From Megalonaias nervosa (taxonomy: Eukaryota > Mollusca > Bivalvia > Unionida > Unionidae), in contig JAECUM010003676.1 of NCBI GenBank assembly GCA_016617855.1, positions 1-64,000 of the forward strand: 64,000 nucleotides of DNA, given 5' to 3'. Of this stretch, positions 27,815 through 41,900 are shown one piece after another (positions within the stretch are counted from its first letter, which is position 1; the number at the start of each line of letters is the position of its first letter). Position numbers and translations under genes: made by a program. The notes beneath the pieces were generated by a model. That model was not told the DNA's origin. It ran no database searches and worked only from the letters and a program-made list of their open reading frames with translations.

Positions 27815-30800
27815 GACAGAAACAACACAGAGAAACTAAAAATTGTAAATCATAAAAAATATGTTTCAATCAGAAAGCAAAAGATATTTACCTCAACTGA
27901 TCCATCCATCATGTTTTTAACAACAGTTCCCTCAGATGTGATGACTCGAGAGACTTCAGACAGGATGTACTTCTTCCTGATAGCTTCACATGACTGTAGA
28001 CCCTTCGTCTTGAAGGGGTAACTCTGTTTGACCAGCAATCTCCTATCTTCATCTGATAACGGTCTCACTCCTGGTAATATAAAGGAGAAAATTATTTTTT
28101 ATTGCTTATCTGCACAATAATCTCAGTGCTCATTAAATAGACAAGATCAGTACAGACACTTTTATATGAGGTTTTGAGAGTATTAAGATAAGGATCAAAT
28201 GAGACCCAAAGAATCAAGATGTTCTCAGTAAGACGTGATTCAAGATTTACTATGAGTATTAGGATTGCTATGAGTATTGGGATTACTATGAGTATTAGGA
28301 TTACTATGAGTACTGGCATAAGTATCAAATGAGACCCAAAGAATCAAGATGTTCTCAATAAGACATGATTCAAGACTTACTATGAGTATTAAGATTACTA
28401 TTGTTACGTATATGTAATTAAATTACTTGTGTGTTAGTTTTAAATTTCTTTTTATTTTAGTTTTGATTTATTACATTTTATTGTAAGGACAATCTTTTTT
28501 TTAACTGGATTTGACATTTTTCCCAGTAAATTCAGTTCAGTTCTTTTAGCCTGATTAGAATGCAAAAGTATTGCTTCAGTGTATTTTTTAGCTGACCTAG
28601 TTCTTAATCTTGATTCAGATTTCGTAAACACTGAGTGAAAATCATTGGTTGTAATCAAGGTCATGCTTAGCCTGCGTGTTAGTTGAATGAACAACGTTTT
28701 ATTTTTAAATTCATTTCCAGTGTGGGAATTGTTGGTTTTTTAGCTAAGGCTTACTAGAGTACGTGATAACTGACTTGTAGTAAGTGACCATGTGACCCAT
28801 CATGCGGGTCTGAAATTGCGTTCTTAGCTGGGGTTTAATTCTCAATCTCAGTGTTTCTGAGTCAGTTGTAAATAATACCTTGAGGGTGAAAGGTATTCCT
28901 GTTGTTGCCATTTGAATTGAGTTTTTTTAATTTAAAATATTTCATTCACCCTGGAAATTACTCTTCTTCATCAAAATTCTTGGACAAAGACATTTACTAA
29001 AATTATCTGGAATTCTAAAGCTGGAATTATATTCTTGGTGACTCAACAAGAAACTGTTGACACATCAGCACAAAACTGGTTATAGAGGATGTCATTGCCT
29101 TCCATCTTGGAACTTCATCGAGATTTGAACCTGGATTCAATTAGAATTTTTTAGTGATAGGACTTAAATTTTTTAATTCTAGGATTAATTTTTGGATTAT
29201 ATTCACAAGCCATAAGTCCTTTTTCATATTTTTACTTTGTTTTCTAGGGAAATAAATTATTTTGTTAAAATTTACAAAGCTTATTGACGTCACTCTTTTT
29301 TTTGTTACTTTGTACAAGCCTAATCACGTAACACTGTGAGTATTAGGATTACTATGAGCATTGGGATTACTATGAGTATTGGGATAAGTATCAAATGAGA
29401 CCCAAAGAATCAAGATGTTCTCAATAAGACATGATTCAAGACTTACTATGAGTATTAGGGTTACTGTGAGTATTAGGATTACTGTGAGTACTGGGATAAG
29501 TATCAAATGAGACCCAAAGAGTCTAGGTGTTCTCAATAAAACATGATTCAACACAGTCATTATGAGTATTAAGACAAGTATCAAATTAGACCCAAAGAGC
29601 CCAGGTGTTGTCAACAAGACATAATTCAAGTCTGTCATTATAAGCATAAAGTATCAAATTAGACCCAAAGAGTCTAGATGTTGTCAATAAGTCAAGATTG
29701 AACACTGTCATTATGAGTATTAAGATAAGTATCAAATTAGACCCAAACAGTCCAGGTGTTGTCAATAAGACATGATTTAACACTGTCATTATGAGCTGTG
29801 TACTAAATAGGTAAACTGTTTTAAATAAAGAGGATTCCTTACGAAACCACTATGTTTATATTTCTCTCTTCATTGACAGCAGCATCAAGAATGCATAATT
29901 TCAATATATTTCTCTCTTTATTTATAGCAGTGTCAAGAATGTATAATTTCAAGTTTTATGCATTAGTGCTGAGATGCATTTTAGCTAGCCAGCTTCAAGA
30001 TTAAGTTTTGACCACAATGTGCATGAGTGGCTTTCCATTTTCTGCTAGCTGTTTTTATGCCTTTTTGGAAATGTTCATATTGAGTGATTTTGTCGGAAAC
30101 TGATCAGTTCATGGTCCACTTTCCTATTCATCAAAATAATATCTGAGATGCAACTGTCAGCATCTTATTATGCAAAATATCTTCCAATTCTGTTCAGGAT
30201 AAGTTCCTTATGGGCTTGAAAATTGTAAGTTTTAGGGATTTTCACAAGTTGCTGTGGGAGAAGGGGACATTGGTGTGACTCTAAAGAGGGTAATCATGAT
30301 CATCTTTGCCTCATCTATCTTTTTAATGATTTGGTTTCTCCACTCTGATGATTTCAAAATGCATACATGTTTATGGTTATTGAGTTTTATTTTGATAGCT
30401 GTCTTCAAAGATCAAAGTGTCCATCCTCAACTATAACTGTAGCTAGAAAGTGTTTAGTGCTACTTTATCTAACATCAGCCTCGTATTAACTGTTAGGACT
30501 TGACACTGACCCACATTAGAAACTGTTTAGTGCTATCTTCATCTAACACCAGCCTCATATTAATTGTTAGGATGTGACACCTACCCACAGTACTCTCCAG
30601 CATGTATCTGATATTCAGACCGTCGGGGCTGGAGACAAAAAGTTGTTGGAATGGCTGTTCTGGGATTGGCTCTTCTACTAGTACATCTTCCTTAACCTCA
30701 CCTTCAACCTGAGGCAAACAAAAGTTATAATTTACATTTGCATAGAAAATTATACCAACAAATATTAAAAAAATAATTCAGACCTGTTGTGAATGAATTG

Positions 30801-33800
30801 AAGAGACAATCTTTATATGCTATCAAAACACCAGCTTCATGACAACTAATAATAAATGCCTGTTGATGTAGATGTAGGTTTACTGTAAAGATTTATTATG
30901 AATATAATCCAAATACAGTTGGAAGACCAAGTATAAGGACAAAGTGTCTCCCATAATTGAAATTTAAGTGTGTATAGGAAAAAGTGCATTGGAGAAATGT
31001 GACTAAAACACATGTAAACAACAATCACACATAAAACATAGCAAGGCTGGGTGATTGTAAAACCAAAGTAATTTTTACTCAGTTACAGCCATTGCTTTTT
31101 CCGCAGAAAAGTCTATCTATACATCTGAAAAGTACAAGGTAAGTGTATCAAAATTCAGGTGACAGGCATCTGATCTGGAACATTCTGACCATTTTTTTTT
31201 TATTGATTACTAACATCTCACCTCTGTCTGCATGGATGTAAGAAAGTTTGCTTGTAGCCTCCCATGGACCATTGGTTCTTACCAGGGTTTTCCTGGGTTC
31301 TTCCTCCACCAATTATGCTGGCTGCCATGTATAGCCTATTGTGTGCTGAAAATAGCATTAAATCCACAACAACAACAGCAACTGAGCATTTTTTAAACTG
31401 CCAAATTTAGCTTGAAAAAAACAACCCATTATGACATATTGGACCCATACTTACTGGTGCTGCAGGTTCTGGAGTGGGTGCACTCTTTTCTGATTTTTTC
31501 TCTTTTTCTTTTTCTCCCTTTTTGCTCTTTGCTGGAGAGGATGGGGGTACAGGACTGGGGTCTGTAGCAGGAGGCACATACAATTCAGGTTCAGCTTTCT
31601 TACCTGCAAGTTATTATGACATTAGTAACAAAACAAACAGCCTTCTTATCTGCAAGTTATTAAATAAACAAAAAGCTTTCTTACCTGCACATTATCATGA
31701 CATCAGTAAACAAACAAACACATGTAAATATAACCAGCTATTTTTCTAAACACATATGTATAATTTGCTGCCCTATCATCACTTAAAAACTGTTTGAAAT
31801 GAGGTGCAAAGTCCTTTTATACTAAAGTACTAAATAATTTAATGGTCTACATAGTTCTGCTACACATAACCCTACAAAAAACTAATGGCATTAAGGAAGG
31901 ATCATTAATTTGTGTATTTGCATACATTCAGGCTCTTCTGGCACTGTTTTAACCACAATAAGGGTGACTTTAACCTGGAAAATATGTTACATTAACAGCT
32001 GTCAAACACTTTACATTGCAACTCAGCAAGTTACCACAAATTTTGAATGTTTTTACAGCCCGCTATATTGTTCTAAACTACATTCATTGCCACCTTACAG
32101 TTTTATCATCTGTAATGACTTTGGAAACTGCTAGTGCCAACAGAAACATAGGTGGAAATCCACAAATGAAATGTTTAAGGTATTTTTTTCCTGATGAAAA
32201 AGCATGTCCAGAGGGATGAGCATGGTCAGGATTTGGGGGACATAGGACACAAAAATTCTATGAGCCCATGCTCAGTGTGCCACACTTTTTTGTGATGTCA
32301 AAAAAGTCTCTCTGTCTCCCTCTCATTTTTTGAAAATTAGATTTATGGGAATTTGTGTTTAATAAATACTATTACATCATGTGGTTTAAGAGTTCAAAAT
32401 TTTTGTCAGACACACCATGACATTACTTTTGTTATCATGAAAATATTTCATTAACTGAATTTTATGATTCTGACAAGTTTCACTGCACATTACTCACCAT
32501 CCTTAGATTCTCCATTTTCTCCAAATGTGCTAAAAGCAAGACTCATTCTGTCCACAAACTGGCATGTGACTGACCCAAAAGCACTGACTGATGGGAAGGG
32601 TGTATCCTTGGAGGATTTTCTTGTCCTGGAAAATTTGGTTGATGTACTCTTATTGTCTGACATTTCGCCACTAGTTGATTTGCCATCACTGCCGACAGGA
32701 CCTAAATGATATGTGAATCATATGAATCTAGAGATGTCATTTATATATCAGAGTCAATACATATGCTGGAAATTATCCTGATATCACAAGACATCAGTTG
32801 TTTTAGAAAACAGCTCTTTTAAATGTATTACTCAAACACTTACTCAGACACCTGACACATGCATGTCTTCAATTTAATTTGCTGTTGTAGTGGAATTATG
32901 ACAGTCCATACAGCTGTTGTAGTGGTATATGACAGCCCATACAGCTGTTGAAGTGGTATATGACAGTCCATACAGCTGCTGTAGTGGTATGTGACTGCCC
33001 ATACAGCTGTTGTAGTGATATATCCCAAACTGAAATCGCAAGCTCTTTGCGCAAGATTGTCGCAAGCTTGCACAAACTATTATCATACAAGCTAATATTT
33101 GGAACCTTGCAGCAAGCCTGCGCAAGTCTGCACTGAAAAAACCCATCAAGTTTGCACAAACCACATGAAAGAAATATTGCAAGCTTGCAGAAGATTGCTG
33201 CAAGCTTGCACAATCCTAAACATGTACAAGCTGGTGTAAACTTGCAAGGATTAACAACAAACTAGTGCAAGTTTGTGTGGATAAACAACAAACTTGCACA
33301 AGCTTGCATGAAAAAACAACAAGCATGCTCAAGCTTGCATAGACAAACAAGCTTGTGCAAGCTTATGCAAGGTTCATTGCTGTAAAAATATTGCATGAAG
33401 AATGGTATTACAGACCATTCAAGAATACTGTTCATGATAAAATTGTTGCAGTTAAATTAGAAAGGAGATAACATATAAAATAAATCTGAAACAGATGGAA
33501 CAAATTTCAGCTATTTCTGAAGTAGATTTATTTACAAAAATACATACATCTTGAAACAGCCTCCTTTCAAATAAAATGTTGTAAAATGGTGTTAAGAAAA
33601 TATGAAATTCTTATAAAATTCTTTTGCTAAGTCTCTGTATTGTATGGTGAAAAGCACATGTCAGCATATTTACATCAGATACTGCCTTTACCAGACACTG
33701 TACTTGGACCATTATGGATTTATTCAGGTTTTGTATAACTGCATATATAGTAAAATTATAATACTTTATGGAATGCAAAGTCCTGTTGTGCAGATTGCAA

Positions 33801-35548
33801 ATGCAGTATCCGCTTAGTTTAAATTACCAGTTTATAAAGATCATTAAACAAGAAAGTACACTAGAGTACTTTTACTGTAAAATACAATTACAACTACACC
33901 AAAATTGGCTACCTTTATGCATACATGATTCTCAAATGAGATCTAACTCATGTTAGTCCTGTGTGCATTTTAACATGTAAATTAGGTAGAACTCACATGA
34001 GCAACAGAATCTAACAAAATCTGAAAATCACATGAGCAGGATCACCCAAAGTATTAGTAAGGGAACATTCCAGAAATTCAGACTGCTACACAGAAAGGCA
34101 AGCTCTTCAGTCTGAGGAATCTCGCACAGCTGTTTTCTTGAATATGTGGGAAAATCTTAACATTTTTGTCTACATGTTTCATAAACTTTTTACTTCACAT
34201 CAATATAGAAATCCAGTTGGGGAAGGATGCTGTCAGATGGTTACATTCATCTCCCTCCTGTTAAAACTGAATGCTGTTTGGTGAAAAACAAGAATGTTAG
34301 CCATTTGAATACAATGAACCACTTCTAAACAAATCCTCTAAGAATAAAATCCTTCATCCTCCCCTGCTTCTTGTAGAGTCAGGTACCATCCACTGAAATA
34401 GATTACAGCAACATGTACTATGTAACCTGGTCAAAATATTTGACTATTTACCTGTTTGGTAAAGGCATTTCATTTAAGTTCAACATTAGAGAAATATTTC
34501 ACAAGTTATAGAAACTTCTATAAGTGTTATACATAAATTGGCAATCCTTTAAAGAGATCCTAAATATTAGTTTTACCATCCATTTTGAAAGGGATTTTAC
34601 ATCTGCCAAATGACTGGTATTTTACATTTTTAAACAGAAGAAAGCAATGAAATTACTCAGGATATATTTTGAGATCTTTGAAATAGACTCAATCTCTACC
34701 ATCTTTTTTGAAACTTAAAAATTAAAAAAAAAATAGATTAATGCAGTCCCTAAGAAAACGGAAATAAAATAAAGATGCTTGCATGGAATTTCATAATTCA
34801 TCAATCTATTTTCAATAACTGACAACAATGCATCAAAATCTGCAGTTTGACAGGCGCAGCAGTAATTAATAATGATCTGCAAAGTTCTTGTCTCAATGAT
34901 TATGTGGAGGAAGATTACAAAGTCACCTTTTGACATTTAATGTATTGTAAGCAAACTTTGCACAGTAATAATACTATAATACAGTATACGACCGTCAAAC
35001 TGCAGTCCAGTAAATGGGCAAAATGCAAATAATGTTTGATTTTACTCACCAACATGGTAACTCCATGATTTTAAATTATCTCTGGGATTCCAGATCAGCT
35101 GCTGCACATGTATTGGTACTGCTTGCAATGAAATTTCCCGAATTAACGAGCTAAATTGTGACGGTCCAATTTTGAAAATGAAGCCTCTTTGAAACCGAGG
35201 CTGCCTTTTGTTTTTGTGACTCAGGTATGTCATATGCAGATTTGGATTTGTAAATCAGTCTCAAGACTGAAAACAAGGGAAGTAACTGCCATTGACGCCG
35301 CGATGCCGAATTAGGTGTCTGTTGCGGCAAAACAAATTTCATCTTGCATGATTTTATTATTTGATTTTTTTTTTTTTTAGAAAAGCAAAATTCATGAACC
35401 TTAATTCTTTATAGAATGCTGGCAGAATGGGATGGGTTTCTCTCTCCCTCCCTCCCTCTCTCTCTCTGTGAAAACAATAATTATATACATTTAAAGTTTT
35501 TATTTAGTATGAAAAGAACTGCCAATGATTTGTTTCTTCTGGCAGCAG

Positions 35549-35593
<45 letters not shown>

Positions 35594-35854
35594 TAATAAT
35601 AATAATAATGATACCATTTCATACTATTCACGACAATACTTTGAGTAATAACAACTGGGACACATATAATATACATGATGATAAGCAAAAGCTTCAGAAC
35701 AAAAGAATTTTATCAACAATGGCTGTTTTTTCCCCTGTTTTGTTAAAAGAAGAAATTCTCATTATTTGAGGACTGATATTGTATGGAAATGTATAATAAC
35801 AGGAAATTAAATCATATTCATTTACTTATCTTGCATCTGTAAATAATGGAGTTG

Positions 35855-35901
<47 letters not shown>

Positions 35902-38900
35902 GTTTTGATATTTACCACATTAAAAAATGCAAAAATTTGGTATTATTAAATATAACAAAATGTAATTGCTGGAAATTAAATTAACTGAGGTCACCTTAAG
36001 CATAAAATTATTTCTTGTACATTTGTGATCTGAAATTGTTTAAAAGTTATTGCAGTTTATGTGCATATAACATGCAATGAACAAAAATTCTCTAAGAAAT
36101 TGAGTCTGAAAATAGAAGCTTGAGTATTTTATGAGCTTGTGATTTGTGAAAGCTTGCAGATGCTGGTAAGAAAATGGTTCCAATGGTACACCTTCACCTA
36201 GTACAGTCTTCACCCATCTGTACTGTACTAGGTGAAGGTACAGTCTTCACCCATCTGGGCTAGACTGCTCCAGTGGCCTAGTGGTTACAGCATCCGCCTT
36301 GAATGGGGGAGGTCGTGGGTTCGATCCCCAGCTGTGTCATATCAAAGACTTACAAAAATGGTACTAACAGCTGCCTCGCTTGGCACTCAACATTAACAGG
36401 TTAGTGTTAGGGCTCGTTGGCCTGGTGTCAGGATAATGTGACTGGGTGGGACATCATGCTACATGTCTACAGCATGATGCCCAGTGCTAGACATCACTAT
36501 AAACTGCCACACTGCAGACATCATAGCGATATGACTGAAAAATGTTTTAAAGCTATGTTTAAAAAAATCCAAATCCAAACCAAACCCATCTGGTCTTTCT
36601 TCCTGACATAAAATTTCCTAAAAGCTAAGTTATTCAGGGTTCTCTTTCAGGCCAAAAGAAACACCCTAGAAATTTGATTGCAGAGAAATACCGTGAATCT
36701 CCTGGAAGAGATGACAGAGCAAAATCTATTATTATTAACACTGACCCTAACTTCCAGCTCATGACTCATGATATAGGCTTCTGTGTTAGGTCAAAGGACT
36801 GTAGAACATATACCAAGTTTCATTAAAATTTGTTAAAGGGGAACTTATGTTCTGGTCTGGAACAAAGAGCAAAAGTAAGTCATCTTAACCTTGAAGGAAT
36901 CCCACTCACCCAAATCAATAGGAGCAATGTTTGGGGCATAGGGGAACACATGCACAAAGTTTGATAAAAATACATTGTATAGTGTTGAAGCTATTGGCTG
37001 GAAATGAAAAGCAATAACCAAATCTTTATCTAGTGACAGTGGCCTTGACCTTGGAGCTACTTCACCCCCATCAATGGAAACAAATGTACCAAATTTTCAC
37101 TTAATTCAGTTATCATTTGGAAATGAAATGCATGGGCAAAAAATGTACTGCTTAGCAATAGTGACCCTGATCTTATAGCTACTGATCCCAACATACACAG
37201 GGCTCTTGCCATGGTTAAGGGAACACATGAACAAAGCTGCATTGAAATCTGCTCACTAGAATATATGTTATTGTCCAGAAACCACAACTGATGCTAGAGA
37301 CACCCATCTGCCTGCCCACATGGATGACTGTAAACTATAACACATACAACTTTCACTTTTGGTATATAAAATACATGATTGAAGTGGGATCTCCTGAACC
37401 CTACATAGCTATTCCACCATTTGAGCTATCCAAGCCAATGCCCTCAACCAATCCTGTGACAGTCAAAACCAGCTGGTTTTTGTATGCTATTTTGTTGTTT
37501 AAGAGGAGATACTGAAATAACTTTTTTTTTTCAAAAGCAGACAGATTAAAAATGACCGATATATAAGAGCTGATTTCTGAGTTTCAGAGGAACTTGTGAT
37601 AATTTGTTGAATCTGATCATTATAATTCAATGAATATGAAACTATACAAGGGTTTCACAGCAGAACATGCTTTCCTGTCTGCACATAGTGTAATGATATT
37701 GTAGCTTTCTTCTTACACAGACATATCATATCAGCCTGGTAAATAACATTAAACCTAAACCTAACTGAATACGCTCACTACTGTGACTGATGAAGAAGAT
37801 TTAGGACTTTCAAAATGCAGACACTGAATATTAACAATGCTAAAGATCTCTGCACAGCTGGTGTTTGAAAAGTGACACATATCTTTTTATTCATAGGCAA
37901 GACAACAGACAATAAATTATTTTGGCTCTGTAAAGAAATCAAAATGCATACAGCACACAATTATAACATGCTGTTTCTAATTAAATTTGTAAGAATAGCT
38001 CAAAAGATGCATTCAAATGGATAAGAAAATCATGCATTAAGCCTAATGAATTTCAGTTTTAAAGAAGAAATCATCTTAACAACTCATCTAAACTTTCTTA
38101 GTTAACTCATTTTTGGTAGTAAAATTAATATTGATGGCTGAATAAATGCTTCAGTCCATGTACAGGACACTGCTGTATGTATCTCCTGTTTTTTTTTCTC
38201 CTATTTTTTTTTATGGATCTTAGGACATTTTACTTGTTTTTGGTCAGCTAAGGACTGTTCCAGTAAAATATACTTGGAACCCAGAGAAGGCATTTTTAAT
38301 GTAATTATGTAAAGATGTAATTATGAATCTTTGTCATTTTTGTACAAACTCTCTGAGTAACCAGAATACCCTGGTATATATTTTTTAAAAAGTGCCTACC
38401 CTGGGTACCATGCATGTCTTCATGAAACAGCCTTAATTTGCCTAATTTTACCAGAACCCTGGACAGTGCAGCCATAATGCACTCATTTTGAACCTCTGCA
38501 GTCCCATGTGAGATTCCTGGTTCTAACGGATACAAGTGTAGGCAGGTGGTTTCTTCTGTATTCTCTGGTTTCCTCCAACTTAAATACTACATCACAATAA
38601 CTACTGTGAATATGATAATCACTGTACAAGTAGTTAAAACTTGTTAAATTATACTGAAGTAAAAAAAAAAAAATAAAGTTGAAATTTAAAGCAATTTTTG
38701 TTGAATTAATTTCAAATAAAACATTACACAGAATAGTACATTGAAAAAGGACAGTTTAAATAGAAGATTTCATGCATTATTCATAAGATAAGGGGTTAAA
38801 AATTTTCCTCCTCCTTACTCATTCCATTACCTGTAGCAACTAAGATGCCAGTCCAATTTGGCTCATTACCCTCAAGCTGATGCTTATTTCAATTTACAGC

Positions 38901-41900
38901 TGGGTTGACCAATTTGAGCAAAGTTGTGTACCATACTCCATGCTTCAACAGTACTGTCCTGGGTTGGGGCTCTAACCCAAGACTTTTTAAACTGATAAAT
39001 CTTTCTCAGTGAAGATTCTTTCATTCTGATGGTTGGCACAAACAATAAATCTGTCTTGACAATGATTCTTTTAACTACCATCAAAACAAAGAAAAACTTT
39101 TTAATGAGACAAATTTATTTGCATAATCATGTGCATGTAATACCAACCACTTTGACTACATTGCTTTTCCACCTGATAAGGATGGTTCTACATGAATTTG
39201 TATTAGATGGAGCTTCATGCCAAACTATACACACCATCCTTTTCTGAGGTTTCAAACTCTGCCTTCTCTGTCTCCTCCAGTGTCTTGTCTTCCTCCTCAT
39301 CCATCTCCTCCTTCTCTTCTTTCTCCCTGGGGTCCAGGATGTGTACAGTGAATATATGACCATCCTTCAAAACTGATGTCTTAACACAAGTGGTTCCTGT
39401 TCAAATACAAAAACTCTATGCAGAATGCTCTGTCATTATACTTGCTTTGTAGGTTCATGATAAAAAATCCAAACATAATCACTGTTGAAAGAAAAATGGG
39501 TCAGTGTGACCTACTTTTTGTGGTGGTGAATATAAATCCTTTAAATATTATCAAATGTTCTCATTTCATAACTGTATAAGGTGTCAGCAAAATTCCGAAC
39601 AAGTAATTATCACTGGCTTCTTAAAAGAAGGTTACTGTGATTAACTTTGTCAGGGTACATAGTGCTTGTCAAAATGAATGCATGCATGTTACATGACTGT
39701 GTAATGTTGTTTTGAAAAGCTGGAGCTAAATGAAAACATATGACACTGATAGCTATGCCAATGACAACAACATAAACAAGAGGCCCAAGCAAGACTAACA
39801 CCACTCACCATGCAACTGATCATTTAGCTCATGAATGCAAATTCCCATGCATACTGGAACTGCTGGTTGGAGTACTTTGTTTCTACATTGTATTTTAATG
39901 TTGGTGTTACTTATATTCATTTGTTCACCATGGATACAGAATCATACATTAGCTGAATTGACTGCAAGGAGATAAGTTACAAAAGATTTGTGAATGTTCA
40001 ACATAAAGAGAGTTTAAGATGTTTAATGTCATGTTGTAGTTGGTTGTTGGTTTTTAACAGTACATTCAATGCTTTATTTCCTAAATCATGATGAGTCAAT
40101 GAAAGCGAGCACCTTTCCCAAGGCCATTTTAAGCTATGACCTGGCTTCCTGGGAAGGTAATTTAACTTGTGACCCTTGGATTATGAGTCTAATGCATGAC
40201 CAGCTGAGTTACTGCAGCACCCCACTGTCATATTGCAAAGCAAAGAAAAATATAAGAATGAAAGCCATATGTAATGACTCTCACTCATTCAGTGTCCTAT
40301 GCAAAAATACAATTTTGATATATAAAATTCATAAATAATTAGTAGTTATGGTATATAATTTAAAAAATTAACATAATGTCTAAGGATTAATCCATTTGTT
40401 TCATTTATAAGTTTCAATGATGATAAACATGCTGCTTGGAACAGCTGGAAATGTAAAAGTGTTGAAGAAGAGATAGAAATAGTTATACATAGAGGAAACA
40501 TTCAAACTGGAAACTTGTTGAAAGTTTACATTTTTTTCACATTCAAAATCACAGATGTACCTATTGAACATCAATGAAGCTGATTTACATGTATTGATAT
40601 TAAACAAGTCAAGTAGATAATCTGACATACTGGAAATAATGAACTCCACAAAAAAAATTCTTGGTTCATTCCAAAATGCGTGACAATTCTCTCATTTTCC
40701 AAACCAGTCGCCTATTTCTAATTTTTGTTTATATATTCACAACAAGCAAAAAGGAAATGAATACCAAGCTTTTCCCTCTTTCCACTGACCCTCTGTATGT
40801 AGAATTACTGATGACTAGAGATATAATATTAGTACTGTATCACAGTCAGACTATATTTCCAAAAAATAATGTTTCCTTTTCTGTTTGGAAAGTTCATGCC
40901 CATCAGTGGATTGAATGTTTTACTTTAGTTTTAAGTGCCTTTACTTGTAACATTATCTTCTCTTCAAAAACATGAAAATATGTAGATGAATCTCAAAATA
41001 TATTGGTAAATGCTTCTACAGTGTCTTGATTCATTATTTAAATTGAATTCAAAATATAAGATACTGATTTTAACAAGAGCCCCTAGTGGACATGAGATAA
41101 TTTACCTGGCTGAGAACTGCCTAATAGTCAAACGTAAGAGCAGTTGGCTAAGAAATTTGCATTATTAGGATGCTTTTTGTTGAAAATTTGTCCAGTGCTG
41201 CTCAAAGCATACAGTATGCATGTCATGTTTTACAGATTGCCCACTCAATCTGGTGAACATGGACAGAGGAGCAGGGGATTCAGTGTCCACTATGAGTAGT
41301 GGAGGTCCACTCAGTCTGATGGATTTTCCACCCATTCTAGTAGAAATCCACTCAATCTAGTGAAAGTCTGTCACAGATTTTACTGCAGCTGTAGTGGTTT
41401 TTATGGCACCTCCTGCTGATTCTTGTATTCTTGTATTCTCTCCACGAGTCAACACACTAAACAAACCGATGGAAACAACCCAGACAGCGTAAACCCGACC
41501 AAGACAGATGTAAATTCATAAAATTAATAATATTTAAAATTAATACCAACAGTTCAAGTTAAACAGAAAATAATAGGGATTTACAACCTTCGAAGCCAAA
41601 AATCTTCCACCTCCCGTATCAAGTGAACAAAGTTTTACAAGGGACACCTGTTTAAAGCTGTGAAAAAATATGAAGCCACATTCGTAACAATCAGTGCAAT
41701 TAGAGATAGATTTTATAGCCTTGGAAAACATGTGGTTTAGCCATTTCTGGCAATGGTAAGGTAAACACGTGGCTAGTTCCAGAGAAAATGTGTCAAATGA
41801 ACATGTATATTTGGGTCTCAAGTACTAAACAGGCTGGCTTAGCAGTAGTTGCATACTGGATAATGCTATGTATATTTCGTTTTATGGGAACTCGTTAACC

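Larger units (their letters stand above)
32702..39234. other. SPAG17: SPAG17 intron 9 (about 6.5 kb)
   Basis: Holds the 31-bp array, the AAGCTTGC block, the CpG-rich candidate exon at 35 kb, AAT/ATT microsatellites, a SINE family 2 copy and GTGACC-type repeats (36640-37330). tRNA-like decayed SINE fragments are seen on the minus strand at about 37385-37445 (GATAGCTCAAATGGTGG) and 38895-38990. Confidence 0.75.

Noticed and set aside
36260..36337. Functional tRNA gene
   Set aside because: It has A and B boxes but poor cloverleaf pairing, and continues into a SINE body shared with another copy and flanked by target duplications.
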